Below are positions 9,412 through 17,852 of a DNA stretch of 64,000 nucleotides, piece by piece (within the stretch, counting starts at the first letter, position 1; the number at the start of each line of letters is the position of its first letter). The notes beneath the pieces were generated by a model. It made no database searches, was not told the DNA's origin, and saw nothing but the letters and a program-made list of their open reading frames with translations. Origin of the DNA: Thermoleophilaceae bacterium. GTDB taxonomy: Bacteria; Actinomycetota; Thermoleophilia; Solirubrobacterales; Thermoleophilaceae. The position numbers and the translations under genes were made by a program. The DNA lies in assembly GCA_025928265.1 (NCBI GenBank), contig JAICJV010000001.1, positions 1-64,000 of the forward strand, read 5' to 3'.

Positions 9412-9765
9412 ATGTCGCTGCTGGCCGATCCGCCCATGCTCTTCGCCGACGGAGAGGGGTATGCGCGGGCGCTGCCCGAGTCGGCGCAGGGCCGGATGGC
9501 GACGCTAGCCGGGGTGCTCACGATCGGAGTCTTCTGGGCTGCGGGTGCGGCGCTGTGGTTCGATCACCCGAGCGTCCGGCCGCTGCGACGGTCGCTCGGC
9601 TACCGCAGCGGGCGCGAGTTCATGCTGCGCTTCCCGCTGCCCGACCGCGGCCGTCGCGGGCGCCGCGGCGACCGGCGCGAGGACGCCCTCGCCATCGCCG
9701 GCCTCGCCCTCTACCCGTTCTGGTGGTGGCTCGGCTGGGATCACGGGCGGCGCGCGCGGCCGTGA
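9412..9765 (+). CDS. Small hypothetical protein upstream of pyrE
   Basis: Not recognised. The 117-residue product has a hydrophobic helix at about 30-50 (LAGVLTIGVFWAAGAALWF), an Arg-rich centre (about 57-88) and a Trp-rich C-terminal segment (ALYPFWWWLGWDHG), so it may be a small membrane-associated protein. The codon bias is that of a real gene, and its stop overlaps the pyrE start (GTGA), which supports translation and coupling to pyrE. Confidence 0.6.
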   Translation: MSLLADPPMLFADGEGYARALPESAQGRMATLAGVLTIGVFWAAGAALWFDHPSVRPLRRSLGYRSGREFMLRFPLPDRGRRGRRGDRREDALAIAGLALYPFWWWLGWDHGRRARP

Positions 9766-10313
9766 GCGCGCGCGACGACCTCATCCGCGAGCTGCGCGAG
9801 CACGCTCTCGTGATCGGCGAGGTCACGCTCACGAGCGGCAAGAAGGCCCAGTACCTGATCGACGCCAAGCGCGCGATCCTGCTCCCTGAGGGGTTCGCGG
9901 CGCTCGGTGCGCTGGTCGCCGAAGAGGCGCGCCGCGTGGGCGCCACGGCCGTCGGCGGGATCACGATGGGCGCGGACCCGATCGCCTGCTCCGCCCTCGC
10001 CGGCGGCGCCCACGTGAAGGCCTTCTTCGTGCGCAAGGAGCGCAAGGAGCACGGGCTCGCGCGCTGGATCGAGGGCCCGCCACTCGAGCCGGGCGAGCGC
10101 TGCCTGGTGGTCGAGGACGTGGTCACTACCGGCGGCTCCACCATCAAGGCCATCGACCGCGTGCGTGAGGAGGGCCACGAGGTGGTGGGAGTGCTGGCGA
10201 TCCTCGACCGGCTCGAGGGCGGGTCGGACGCGGTGCAGAAGGCCGCTGGGGACGCCCCGTACGTCGCGCTCACGACGATCGAGGACATCTATCCCGACCG
10301 TCCGAGGGATTAG
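9762..10313 (+). CDS. pyrE: Orotate phosphoribosyltransferase PyrE
   Basis: Converts orotate and PRPP to orotidine 5'-phosphate in de novo pyrimidine synthesis. The 183-residue protein shows LTSGKKAQYLIDAK near the N terminus, FFVRKERKEHG (substrate loop lysines) at about 87-97 and the PRPP-binding motif CLVVEDVVTTGGST at about 114-127. Length fits bacterial PyrE of this type. GTG 9762 overlaps the previous stop by four bases and gives the standard N terminus. No other pyr gene is nearby. Confidence 0.95.
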   Translation: MSARDDLIRELREHALVIGEVTLTSGKKAQYLIDAKRAILLPEGFAALGALVAEEARRVGATAVGGITMGADPIACSALAGGAHVKAFFVRKERKEHGLARWIEGPPLEPGERCLVVEDVVTTGGSTIKAIDRVREEGHEVVGVLAILDRLEGGSDAVQKAAGDAPYVALTTIEDIYPDRPRD

Positions 10314-10960
10314 GGATAAGGGATCAGGGATTTGCCGCCGATCAGGTATCGGTGCGCAAGTTCGGTCTACAGCACGTCGGGATCCTCATCGTGGCGCTGG
10401 TGGTCGCTGTCGTACTGCCGTCGTACCGGTCGTCTGGCCGGACGGCGCCGGCGCAGCCGACCCATGTCTATGACGTCGCCGGGTGCGGGCCGGTCAGGAC
10501 GGACGTGACCAGGCTCTCGCAGCCGCAGGTGAACAGGATGATCGTGTGCCTGCTCAATTTCGAGCGCAGCCGCCACGGGCTGACCGCGTTCACCGAGGTG
10601 CCGACGCTCGACGTCTCGTCCCGGCGGCAGTCCGACGACATGGTCCGCCGCCGCTACTTCGAGCACGTCTCACCCGACGGCGCGACGCCCGAGGCGCGCA
10701 TAGTGGCCGCGGGCTACTCGGTGCGGCCTGGCGGGATGACCGGCGAGAACATCGCCTGGGGCGAGGGGATCAAGGGAACGGCCGCGGAGATCGTCGACGC
10801 CTGGATGCACTCACCCGGCCACCGCGAAAACATCCTGCGCCCACAGTTCAGCGAGGTGGGCGTGGGCCTCACGGTCGGCAACCCACCGGGCGACATCAAG
10901 GTCCACCACAGCTCCGCGACGTACACGACCGACTTCGGAGGCTGAATCTGATCCCTAATC
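10308..10960. repeat. Short inverted repeats flanking the CAP gene
   Basis: GATTAGGGAT at 10308-10317 is repeated as its reverse complement ATCCCTAATC at 10951-10960, and AGGGATCAG at 10319-10327 as CTGATCCCT at 10948-10956. The two ends frame exactly the CAP-domain gene and touch the stop codons of pyrE and the cyclase gene. Could be coincidence, termination-related or a scar of an inserted segment. Confidence 0.4.
10352..10945 (+). CDS. Secreted CAP/SCP-domain protein
   Basis: Extracytoplasmic protein of 197 residues with an N-terminal hydrophobic signal or anchor (about 8-24) followed by a CAP domain. Conserved CAP blocks are seen: MVRRRYFEHVSPDGATPEAR, GENIAWG and AWMHSPGHRENILRPQFSEVG followed by GVGL. 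Bacterial CAP proteins with these histidines and glutamates are common in Actinobacteria and YkwD-like; the function is usually unknown. GTG 10352 precedes the signal segment. Convergent with the adenylate cyclase gene. Confidence 0.88.
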   Translation: MRKFGLQHVGILIVALVVAVVLPSYRSSGRTAPAQPTHVYDVAGCGPVRTDVTRLSQPQVNRMIVCLLNFERSRHGLTAFTEVPTLDVSSRRQSDDMVRRRYFEHVSPDGATPEARIVAAGYSVRPGGMTGENIAWGEGIKGTAAEIVDAWMHSPGHRENILRPQFSEVGVGLTVGNPPGDIKVHHSSATYTTDFGG

Positions 10961-12061
10961 GCCCTCGCCGCGGCGAACGCGGTAGAGCGGCAACTGCTCG
11001 GACACTCCCTTGAGCTTCCGCCGCCCGGCAAACGACCAGCGGAACGAATCGCCGGCCTCCTCCTTCACGCCCTTGGTCGTGAGCACCGCACCCGGGCGCG
11101 CGACACCTGTCACCCGGCTCGCCACGTTCACCGGCCGCCCGTACCAGTCGCCGGCGCGGCCGATCGCCTCGCCGCGCGCGATGCCGGCGCGCAGCTGAGG
11201 GAAGTCCTCGCCCTCGTCGTCGGCCGCGCGGATCAGGTCGATCATCGCGTTCACGAGCGGCTCGGTCTCCTCTGACACGAGCATCGCGGCGTCACCGATC
11301 GTCTTCACGAGCTGCACGGGCGGCTCGGCGATGTCGGACGCGATCCGCTCGAGCCGGCCCGCCACACGACCGACCTCGTCGGGCGGCACGTTCTCGCCCA
11401 TCTTCGTGAAGTCCACGAGGTCGGCGAACGCGACGGTGATCGTGTCCGAGCCGGGCAGCTCGCCGGACACCACCTGCGCGCGGTCCACAACCTCGCTTCG
11501 CACGATTTCGCGCAGCTGTGTGCGGAACACGTAGTCGAACTGCTTGCCCAGCAGCGGCGCCAGCTCGCGCGCGGCCGTGGCGAAGCGCAGGCCGAGGTCG
11601 CGCTCGTTGTCGCCGGGCTTCAGCAGCGACTCCGCGGCCAGCGCCGCCACGGCGCGGGCGATGCGCTGCATGCCCTGGCCGATGATCCGCGCGACCTCCT
11701 CGACGCCCTCCGGCTCGAGCCCCGCGTCGATGAACACCTTCAGGTCCTTGGCCGCCTCGATGTCGGCCTCGCTGAACATCTTCGCGTCCTCCTGCGGCTG
11801 CGGCAGGCCGAGCGCGCGCCACTGCTGGCGCAGGAACTCGACCGGCACGTCGACCTTCTCGATCACGTCCCGCTCGGTGTACTCGCAGTCGCCGCCGAGC
11901 TCGTGCTCCACGGGCACGAGTGCCAGACGATCCTCCTTGACCGCCTCACGCAGCGTGTCGGGCTCGACGCCGGCCTCGTGAAGCTGGTCGAGCAGGTCCT
12001 TGCGCGCGTCGCGCTCCTCGCCGTCTAGCCCCTCGAGGAGGCCCTCCTTCTCCCAGTCCAT
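10955..12061 (-). CDS. Class III adenylate cyclase with N-terminal regulatory domain
   Basis: Soluble cyclase of 368 residues that should make cAMP from ATP. The N-terminal half (1-200) is helical and resembles the regulatory region found in mycobacterial Rv2212-type cyclases. The catalytic domain has the metal aspartates D214 (FADLVDFT) and D257 (KTIGDAAML), the adenine-selecting K253 and D305 (GDWYG), and the transition-state residues N312 and R316 (VNVASR). All key residues are present, so it is probably active as a homodimer. ATG 12061 overlaps by one base the stop of the upstream alpha/beta hydrolase (TGATG), so the two are co-translated. Confidence 0.9.
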   Translation of the reverse strand: MDWEKEGLLEGLDGEERDARKDLLDQLHEAGVEPDTLREAVKEDRLALVPVEHELGGDCEYTERDVIEKVDVPVEFLRQQWRALGLPQPQEDAKMFSEADIEAAKDLKVFIDAGLEPEGVEEVARIIGQGMQRIARAVAALAAESLLKPGDNERDLGLRFATAARELAPLLGKQFDYVFRTQLREIVRSEVVDRAQVVSGELPGSDTITVAFADLVDFTKMGENVPPDEVGRVAGRLERIASDIAEPPVQLVKTIGDAAMLVSEETEPLVNAMIDLIRAADDEGEDFPQLRAGIARGEAIGRAGDWYGRPVNVASRVTGVARPGAVLTTKGVKEEAGDSFRWSFAGRRKLKGVSEQLPLYRVRRGEGD

Positions 12062-12951
12062 CAGCCGTCTCCGCGCAGGAGGTCGCGAAAGTCCGCGTCG
12101 GTCACGTCGGCAGGCTCGGTGGTGTCGATGAAGTCGGACAGGGTCTTGACGAACAGGCGGGGATCGTCGCGGTGCGGGAAGTGGCCCGCTCCGGGGAACA
12201 CCTCGAAGCGGCTTCCCGGGATCATTTCGTGTGCGGCGCGTCCGTGCTCCACCGGGATGATGCGGTCGCGCTCGCCCCACATGAGCATGACCGGCATGCG
12301 CTCGGCGAGGTAGAGGCGGTCGCTCGCGTTCACGCGTTGCCCGCTCGGCTCGATGACGCTGCGCAGCGAGTGCACGAACGCCCCGCGCGCCTCGCGGTCG
12401 CCGAGCGACGAGAAGCCGCGCCACAGCTCGTCGATGTCGGGACCGGCGCGCATGCCGAGGCGGCGCAGCAGGCCGCCGAGCGACGCCCCGGTGTCGATCA
12501 CCCGATTTGCCGCCAGGACCGGTAGCACCCACTCGGACCCGGGCAGCGTCGCGGCGCGCAACAGGAGGTGCACCTCGCGGCCGAGCCCGCCGCTCGACTC
12601 CAGGACCAGGCGGTCGCAACGCTCGGGGAACTGGTACGCCATCTGCATCGCGACGCCGCCGCCGAGCGAGTGGCCGACGATCGTGCCCTTGCCGTGCCCG
12701 AGCGCGGTCAGTAGGTCGCGGACGCCGCTCGCGTACGCGCCGAGCGAATAGTCGCCGCGCGGCTTCGCGGACTCACCGTGCCCGAGCAGGTCCGGCGCGA
12801 CGACGGTGTAGCGCTCGGCCAGCTGCTCGATAACGTCGTTCCAGGTGTCCGAACTGCCCGCTATGCCATGCAGCAGAACGAGCAGTGGGCCCCAGCCCGC
12901 CTGCTGGTAGCTGACCGAGTGGCCGTGGAGGGTGATCTCCTCGTGTTCCAT
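12061..12951 (-). CDS. Alpha/beta-fold hydrolase
   Basis: Soluble serine hydrolase of 296 residues. LLHGIAGSS near residue 27 is the oxyanion-hole turn, GHSLGGG holds the nucleophile Ser95, WGERDRIIP the acid and GAGHFPHRDDP the histidine. Substrate unknown; the sequence is of the epoxide-hydrolase/haloperoxidase-like kind without a diagnostic motif. It is divergent from a TetR gene 57 bases away with a palindromic operator between them, so it and the downstream cyclase are likely repressed by that TetR protein. Confidence 0.88.
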   Translation of the reverse strand: MEHEEITLHGHSVSYQQAGWGPLLVLLHGIAGSSDTWNDVIEQLAERYTVVAPDLLGHGESAKPRGDYSLGAYASGVRDLLTALGHGKGTIVGHSLGGGVAMQMAYQFPERCDRLVLESSGGLGREVHLLLRAATLPGSEWVLPVLAANRVIDTGASLGGLLRRLGMRAGPDIDELWRGFSSLGDREARGAFVHSLRSVIEPSGQRVNASDRLYLAERMPVMLMWGERDRIIPVEHGRAAHEMIPGSRFEVFPGAGHFPHRDDPRLFVKTLSDFIDTTEPADVTDADFRDLLRGDG

Positions 12952-12993
12952 GGTCTCTCAGGTACTCGCGACCCGTAGGGTATTAACCGACTG

Positions 12994-13007
12994 ACTGATC
13001 GTTCAGT
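12994..13007. promoter_or_regulatory. Palindromic TetR-type operator
   Basis: ACTGA-TCGT-TCAGT is a perfect inverted repeat with a 4-base centre, extended on the left by another CTGACTGA run. It lies in the 57-base divergent region and ends one base before the ATG of the TetR gene. Size and place fit an autoregulatory operator controlling both directions. Confidence 0.65.
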
Positions 13008-13008
13008 A

Positions 13009-13644
13009 ATGGCCACAGCGCCGAAATCACAGCCAACGCGCAAGCGCCTGAGCGCCGAGGATCGCCGCGCCGCGATTCTCGATGCGGCGCTCGAGGTGTT
13101 CTCGCGGCGCGGCTACAACGGCTCATCGATCGACGAGATCGCGGGCGCGGCGGGGATCTCGAAAGCGCTCATATACGAGCACTTCCCCTCCAAGCGAGAA
13201 CTTCATGTGTCGCTCCTCGAGCGCCACACGCAGGACATCTTCATGCGTCTCGCGCAGACCGCCGACACCAAGGATCCCGGCGAGGTGCGGCTGCGCAACG
13301 GCGTGAACGCGTTCCTCGAATGGGCCGAGACGCACCGCGACGCGTTCCGGCTGCTGTTCCGCGACACGTTCGAGCCGGAGGTCGCCGGCGTGCTCGACCG
13401 GCTCCAGAACCAGGCGACCGGCGCGATCGCCGCGCTGATGGCGTCGGAGCCCGCGCTCCGGTCGGGCGGCAACGACGCCGAGATGGCGCTGGCGATCGAG
13501 GCGATGGCGCAGCAGCTTTCCGGCGGCGTGCAGTCGCTCGCGATCTGGTGGCAGGCGCACCCGGACATCGAGCGCGCCTGGCTCGTGGATCGCGTGATGG
13601 ATTACGCGTGGGTCGGGCTGAAACGCGTACGCAACGCCATGTAG
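13009..13644 (+). CDS. TetR-family transcriptional regulator
   Basis: DNA-binding repressor of 211 residues. The N-terminal helix-turn-helix covers about 18-65: RAAILDAALEVFSRRGYNGS, IDEIAGAAGISKALIYEHF and PSKRELHVSLLE. The C-terminal ligand domain is of the TetR_C type with MALAIEAMAQQLSGGVQSLA. It is divergent from the hydrolase-cyclase pair, with a palindrome adjoining its ATG; the mRNA would be nearly or fully leaderless. The ligand is unknown, possibly a substrate of the hydrolase. Confidence 0.93.
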   Translation: MATAPKSQPTRKRLSAEDRRAAILDAALEVFSRRGYNGSSIDEIAGAAGISKALIYEHFPSKRELHVSLLERHTQDIFMRLAQTADTKDPGEVRLRNGVNAFLEWAETHRDAFRLLFRDTFEPEVAGVLDRLQNQATGAIAALMASEPALRSGGNDAEMALAIEAMAQQLSGGVQSLAIWWQAHPDIERAWLVDRVMDYAWVGLKRVRNAM

Positions 13645-13656
13645 GCGACCCGCGGC

Positions 13657-14034
13657 TCAGCGCTGGTGGAACTCGAACAGCTCTACGAGGTTTCCGGACG
13701 GGTCCTCGGCCAGCGCCTGGTCGCCGCCGACGCCCTCGATGATCTCGCTGCGGAAGCTGACGCCGGCCGCGCGCAGGCGCTCGACCTCCGCCTTCAGGTC
13801 GCCGACCGGTAGCGAGATGCGGTTCCAGCCGCCGGGCTCGGGCGAGCTGCCGTCGGCCAGAATCTGACCGCCGCCGCCTCGTCCGCTGGGCGCGCTCAGC
13901 ATCAGGCGCAGGTCGTCGCGCCGGAGCATCGCGAAGGTGGGTGCGGGGTGCATCTCCACCTCGAAGCCGAGCAGGCCGCCGTAGAACGCGATCGCATCGT
14001 CGACGTCGGTGACGATGTAGCGCACGTTCGCCAC
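13657..14034 (-). CDS. Glyoxalase/bleomycin-resistance (VOC) family protein
   Basis: Small vicinal-oxygen-chelate fold protein of 125 residues. It starts VANVRYIVTDVDDAIAFYGG and LLGFEVEMHP, the usual first beta-alpha unit, and ends DPSGNLVELFEFHQR, with the Glu that often binds metal. Function not predictable: lyase, dioxygenase-like or binding protein. GTG 14034 is chosen because the family starts two to five residues before the first strand. It is convergent with TetR on one side and divergent from a second TetR gene on the other (48-base gap). Confidence 0.85.
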   Translation of the reverse strand: MANVRYIVTDVDDAIAFYGGLLGFEVEMHPAPTFAMLRRDDLRLMLSAPSGRGGGGQILADGSSPEPGGWNRISLPVGDLKAEVERLRAAGVSFRSEIIEGVGGDQALAEDPSGNLVELFEFHQR

Positions 14035-14082
14035 GGGCGCAGCGTACTCCGTTGGCCGCTGCCGCACCGTAACCTCCCCAAC

Positions 14083-14739
14083 ATGCAACGCGCCGGAACT
14101 CCTCCGCGTTCGCTGCCGCGGGGGCCGCACAAGCTGCCGCGCGACGACGTGCTCGCATCGCAGCGCCAGCGGATGATCGATGCGATGGCCGAGGTCGTGG
14201 CGGACAAGGGCTACGCGGCCACGACGGTCGGCGACGTGGTGGCCGGCGCGGGCGTGTCGCGCAAGACGTTCTACGAGCACTTCCGCGACAAGGAGGACTG
14301 CTTCCTCGCCGCGTTCGACAGCGGCGTGGACGCGCTGCTCGAAGCGATCGCCGCCGCGCAGCCGGACGAGCCCACGCGCATGAGCCTCGTCCGCGCCCGC
14401 GTGCGCGCGTACCTCGTCACGCTCGCGGCGCGGCCGGAGTTCGCGTGCGCGTTCCTGATCGAGGTGTTCGCCGCGGGTCCCCGCGCGCTCGAGCGGCGCC
14501 AGCGCGTGCATGCGCGTTTCGAGCAGTTCCTCTCGAGCCTGCACGCCGAGGCGCGTCGCGAGTTCCCGGGACTCGAGCCGGTCGGGAACACGGTGTGGGT
14601 CGCGGCGGTCGGCGCGCTGAACGAGGTGGTCACGCAGCACGTGCGCGACGGTCGCGCCGCTCAGCTGCCGGAGCTCGAGGACCAGCTCGTGGAGATCCAG
14701 GCGGCGCTGCTCGGCGTGCCGCGGGACGGGGATCGGTGA
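14083..14739 (+). CDS. TetR-family transcriptional regulator
   Basis: Regulator of 218 residues. The HTH region is at about 28-75: QRMIDAMAEVVADKGYAATT, VGDVVAGAGVSRKTFYEHF and RDKEDCFLAAFD. The ligand-binding domain follows and is unassigned. An N-terminal basic tail with many Pro and Arg precedes the HTH. Its stop overlaps the start of the next hydrolase gene (GTGA), so it is co-transcribed with that enzyme and probably controls it. Confidence 0.93.
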   Translation: MQRAGTPPRSLPRGPHKLPRDDVLASQRQRMIDAMAEVVADKGYAATTVGDVVAGAGVSRKTFYEHFRDKEDCFLAAFDSGVDALLEAIAAAQPDEPTRMSLVRARVRAYLVTLAARPEFACAFLIEVFAAGPRALERRQRVHARFEQFLSSLHAEARREFPGLEPVGNTVWVAAVGALNEVVTQHVRDGRAAQLPELEDQLVEIQAALLGVPRDGDR

Positions 14740-15596
14740 GCAGAAGCCGCTTCATGCCGGAGCCGCCGGTGGAGCTCCCGCCCGGGCGGATCGTGCACGT
14801 TCCGGGCCGCGGCGAGTTCTTCGTCCGCGACAGCGGCGGCCAGGGCCCGCCGATCCTGCTGCTGCACGGCTGGATGTTCCAGAGCGACCTGAACTGGTTC
14901 CGGATCTACGCGCCGCTGATCGACGCCGGCTACCGCGTGCTGGCGATCGACCATCGCGGCCACGGTCGCGGCCTCCGCACGCCGGCGCCGTTTCGCCTGA
15001 CCGACTGCGCCGCCGACGCTGCCGCGCTTATCGAACGGCTGGGCTGCGGCCCGCTCACCGTGGTCGGCTACTCGATGGGAGGGCCGATCGCGCAGCTCAT
15101 GACGCGCGACCACCCGGACACCGTCCGCGCGCTCGTGCTGTGCGCGACCGCGCCCGACTGGACCGAGCGTCACATGCGCCGCCTGTGGAGATCGATGGCG
15201 GCGCTCCGCCTCGCGCTCAACCTGTTCCCCACGAGCGCGTGGCGCGGAGTGCTTCGCGCCGCCGGCCTGAAGGACAGCCCGACGACCACGTGGATCGCCG
15301 CGGAGCTCTCGCGCGGCAGCTCGCGCGACATCGCCGAGGCAGGACGCGAGCTCGGTCGCTTCGACAGCAGGCCGTGGGTGGCCGCACTGGACGCACCCGC
15401 CGCGGTGGTCGTCACCGCCCACGATCGCTCGGTGCCGCCGCGCAAGCAGCGCGAGCTCGCCGGCCTGCTCGGCGCCCGCCGCTTCGAGGACGCGGGCGAC
15501 CACGATGCCGTCGTCGCGCACGGACCCCGGTTCGCAGCGATCCTGCTCGAAGCGCTCGCCGCCGTATCGCAGGAAACGGCCGCACGCGCCGCCTGA
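14736..15596 (+). CDS. Alpha/beta-fold hydrolase
   Basis: Serine hydrolase-like protein of 286 residues. LLLHGWMFQSDLNWF is the oxyanion turn, IDHRGHGRG the strand-5 region, and VVGYSMGGPIAQL carries the nucleophile. Acid and histidine are in VTAHDRSVPP and DAGDHDAVV, the latter GDHD rather than GHxP. GTG 14736 overlaps the TetR stop (GTGA); an in-frame ATG at 14754 is an alternative. Substrate unknown. Confidence 0.85.
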   Translation: MSRSRFMPEPPVELPPGRIVHVPGRGEFFVRDSGGQGPPILLLHGWMFQSDLNWFRIYAPLIDAGYRVLAIDHRGHGRGLRTPAPFRLTDCAADAAALIERLGCGPLTVVGYSMGGPIAQLMTRDHPDTVRALVLCATAPDWTERHMRRLWRSMAALRLALNLFPTSAWRGVLRAAGLKDSPTTTWIAAELSRGSSRDIAEAGRELGRFDSRPWVAALDAPAAVVVTAHDRSVPPRKQRELAGLLGARRFEDAGDHDAVVAHGPRFAAILLEALAAVSQETAARAA

Positions 15597-15614
15597 CGGC
15601 CTTAGAGTCCGCGC

Positions 15615-17813
15615 ATGTCCACCACGAACCGCCACCCCGTGATGGACCCCGAGAGCGCACTCGGCTTCCTCGCCCAGGCGAGCGGAGTGCTCGCGGGCTC
15701 GCTGCACTACGAAGACACGCTGACCGAGGTCGTGAGCATGGCGGTCCCGGATGTGGCCGACTGGTGCGCGATCGACATCGTCGAGCCGGACGGATCGCTG
15801 CGGCAGATCACGAGCACGCATCCGGACGCCGAGCAGGAGGAGCTGCTCATGGAGCTCCGGCGGCGCTATCGCGAGGAGAAGGGCGGAACGGCCGGCGCCG
15901 CCTACTCGATCCTCACCGGCGAGGCGACGCTCGCCGAGGACGTGCGCGACCAGGCCGAGATCGCGCTGGCCCCGGGCGAGCAGGAGCGCTACCGCCGGCT
16001 CGGCCCGCAGTCGTACATGATCGTTCCGCTCGTCGCGCGCGGCCGGACCATCGGCGCGCTCACGCTGCTGTCGACTCGCCCCGGCCGTCACTACACCGAG
16101 ATCGACCTCGACTTCGCTCAGCACCTCGGCCGGCGCTTCGCGCTCGCGATCGACAACGCGCGTCTCTACGACGAGGCCGAGAGCTCGCGCGCCATCCTCG
16201 ACACGCTGTTCAGTTCGGTGCCGGTCGGGCTCGCGATCCTGGACAACGAGCTGCGCTGCGTGCGTGCCAATGCCGCGCTCAGCGCCGTCGCTCGCCGCGA
16301 CCCGACCGAGTGCGTCGGCTGTCCGCTCGACGTCCTCCTCGGTGAGCGCGGCGCCGAGCTCGAGCCCCTCTGCCGCCGCGTGCTCGAGACGGGCGAGCCG
16401 CTCCTCGATCACGACGTTGCCTGGAGTCCGCGTCACTACGTCGTCTCGTGCACTCCCGTCCGCACGAGCGACGAGGCCCCCATCGCGGGCGTCGGGCTCG
16501 TGACGATCGACGTGACCGAGCGGCGGCGGCTGCTCGAACGCGAGCGCACGGCCGCGCGGCGCTCCGCGTTCCTCGCGCGCGCGGGCGAGATCCTGGAGTC
16601 GACGCTCGACCTCGACATCACGCTGCGCAACGTCGCACGGATCGCCGTGCCGGACATCGCCGACTGGTGCGCGATCCACCTGCTCGAGGACAACGGGCAG
16701 ATCCGGCTCGCCGCCATCGCGCACGCCGAGCCCGCGCGCGAGCAGTTCGCGTGGGAGATCGACGAGCGCTGGCCGGCCCAGCCGGATGCCCGCGGTGGCG
16801 TGCCCGGAGTGATCCGCACGGGCCAGGGCCAGGCCGGCTCGACGGTGACCGACGCGCAGCTCCAGCATGCGGCGATCGACGACGACCACCTCGAGCACCT
16901 GCGCGCACTCGGCGCCGGGTCGTACGTGATCGCGCCGCTGCGCGCCGCCGGGCGCATCTTCGGCGCCGTCACGTTCGTCGCGGACGCGACGCATCGAGCG
17001 CTGAATCCCGAGGACGTCGACCTGGCCGAGGAGATCGCGCGCCGCGCCGGCCTCGCGATCGAGAACGCGCGGCTCTACACCGAGCGCACCCGGATCGCGC
17101 ACACGCTTCAGGCCGAGCTGCTGCCCACGCGCCTGCCCGACCTTCCCGGCGCGTCCGTGGCCGTCCGCTACCGCGCGGCCGGCGAGCTCAACGAGGTGGG
17201 CGGCGACTTCTATGACGTCTTCGAGCGAAGCGACGGCACCTGGGCGTTGGTGATCGGCGACGTGTCGGGCAAGGGCGCCGAGGCGGCCGCGGTCACCGCG
17301 CTGGCGCGTCACACCGTACGGACCGCGTCGCTGCAGCCGGCCACGGCGAGGGGCCTGCTCGAGACGCTCAACGATGCCCTCCTCACGCAGCGCGCCGGCT
17401 CCGAGTTCTGCACGGTCTGCATCGCGACGCTCGACCCGCCCGGCCCCGGTGGCGCCACGCTGCGACTGGCACTCGGCGGTCATCCGCCCGCGCTGGTGCT
17501 CCGCGCCTCGGGCGAGGTCGAGCCACACGGAGCGCCGGGCACGCTGATCGGCGTGTTCGGTGACCCGAGCCTCGAGGAGACGGCGGTGGAGCTCGGCCCG
17601 GGCGACGTGTTGCTGCTCTACACGGACGGCGTGACGGAGGCCGGCCCGGCGGGCGCCGAGATCGGCGAAGAGGGCCTGGAGCGGCTTCTCGCCGAGGGCC
17701 GCGGGCACACGCCCGAGCAGATCGTGGCGGCGGTGGAACGCGCGGCCGTCGAGATCCAGGACGGCCAGCCGCGCGACGACATCGCGCTGATCGCCCTGCG
17801 CATCGACGACTGA
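15615..17813 (+). CDS. GAF-PAS-GAF sensor phosphatase (SpoIIE/PP2C type)
   Basis: Cytosolic sensor phosphatase of 732 residues, probably acting on an anti-anti-sigma factor. Domains in order: GAF about 30-190 (VPDVADWCAIDIVE), PAS about 195-305 (LFSSVPVGLAILDNELRCVR), GAF about 320-485 (VPDIADWCAIHLLE) and PPM/SpoIIE about 510-730. The phosphatase metal motifs are present: EVGGDFYDVF, IGDVSGKGAEAA, LLLYTDGVTEA and PRDDIALI. The two GAF domains are similar and look like an internal duplication. No anti-sigma partner is encoded nearby. It stands alone between a hydrolase and an FkbM-type gene. Confidence 0.92.
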   Translation: MSTTNRHPVMDPESALGFLAQASGVLAGSLHYEDTLTEVVSMAVPDVADWCAIDIVEPDGSLRQITSTHPDAEQEELLMELRRRYREEKGGTAGAAYSILTGEATLAEDVRDQAEIALAPGEQERYRRLGPQSYMIVPLVARGRTIGALTLLSTRPGRHYTEIDLDFAQHLGRRFALAIDNARLYDEAESSRAILDTLFSSVPVGLAILDNELRCVRANAALSAVARRDPTECVGCPLDVLLGERGAELEPLCRRVLETGEPLLDHDVAWSPRHYVVSCTPVRTSDEAPIAGVGLVTIDVTERRRLLERERTAARRSAFLARAGEILESTLDLDITLRNVARIAVPDIADWCAIHLLEDNGQIRLAAIAHAEPAREQFAWEIDERWPAQPDARGGVPGVIRTGQGQAGSTVTDAQLQHAAIDDDHLEHLRALGAGSYVIAPLRAAGRIFGAVTFVADATHRALNPEDVDLAEEIARRAGLAIENARLYTERTRIAHTLQAELLPTRLPDLPGASVAVRYRAAGELNEVGGDFYDVFERSDGTWALVIGDVSGKGAEAAAVTALARHTVRTASLQPATARGLLETLNDALLTQRAGSEFCTVCIATLDPPGPGGATLRLALGGHPPALVLRASGEVEPHGAPGTLIGVFGDPSLEETAVELGPGDVLLLYTDGVTEAGPAGAEIGEEGLERLLAEGRGHTPEQIVAAVERAAVEIQDGQPRDDIALIALRIDD

Positions 17814-17852
17814 CGCTAAAGGCGCCTTCCGGGCGCGCCGAGTAGGGGAGGG

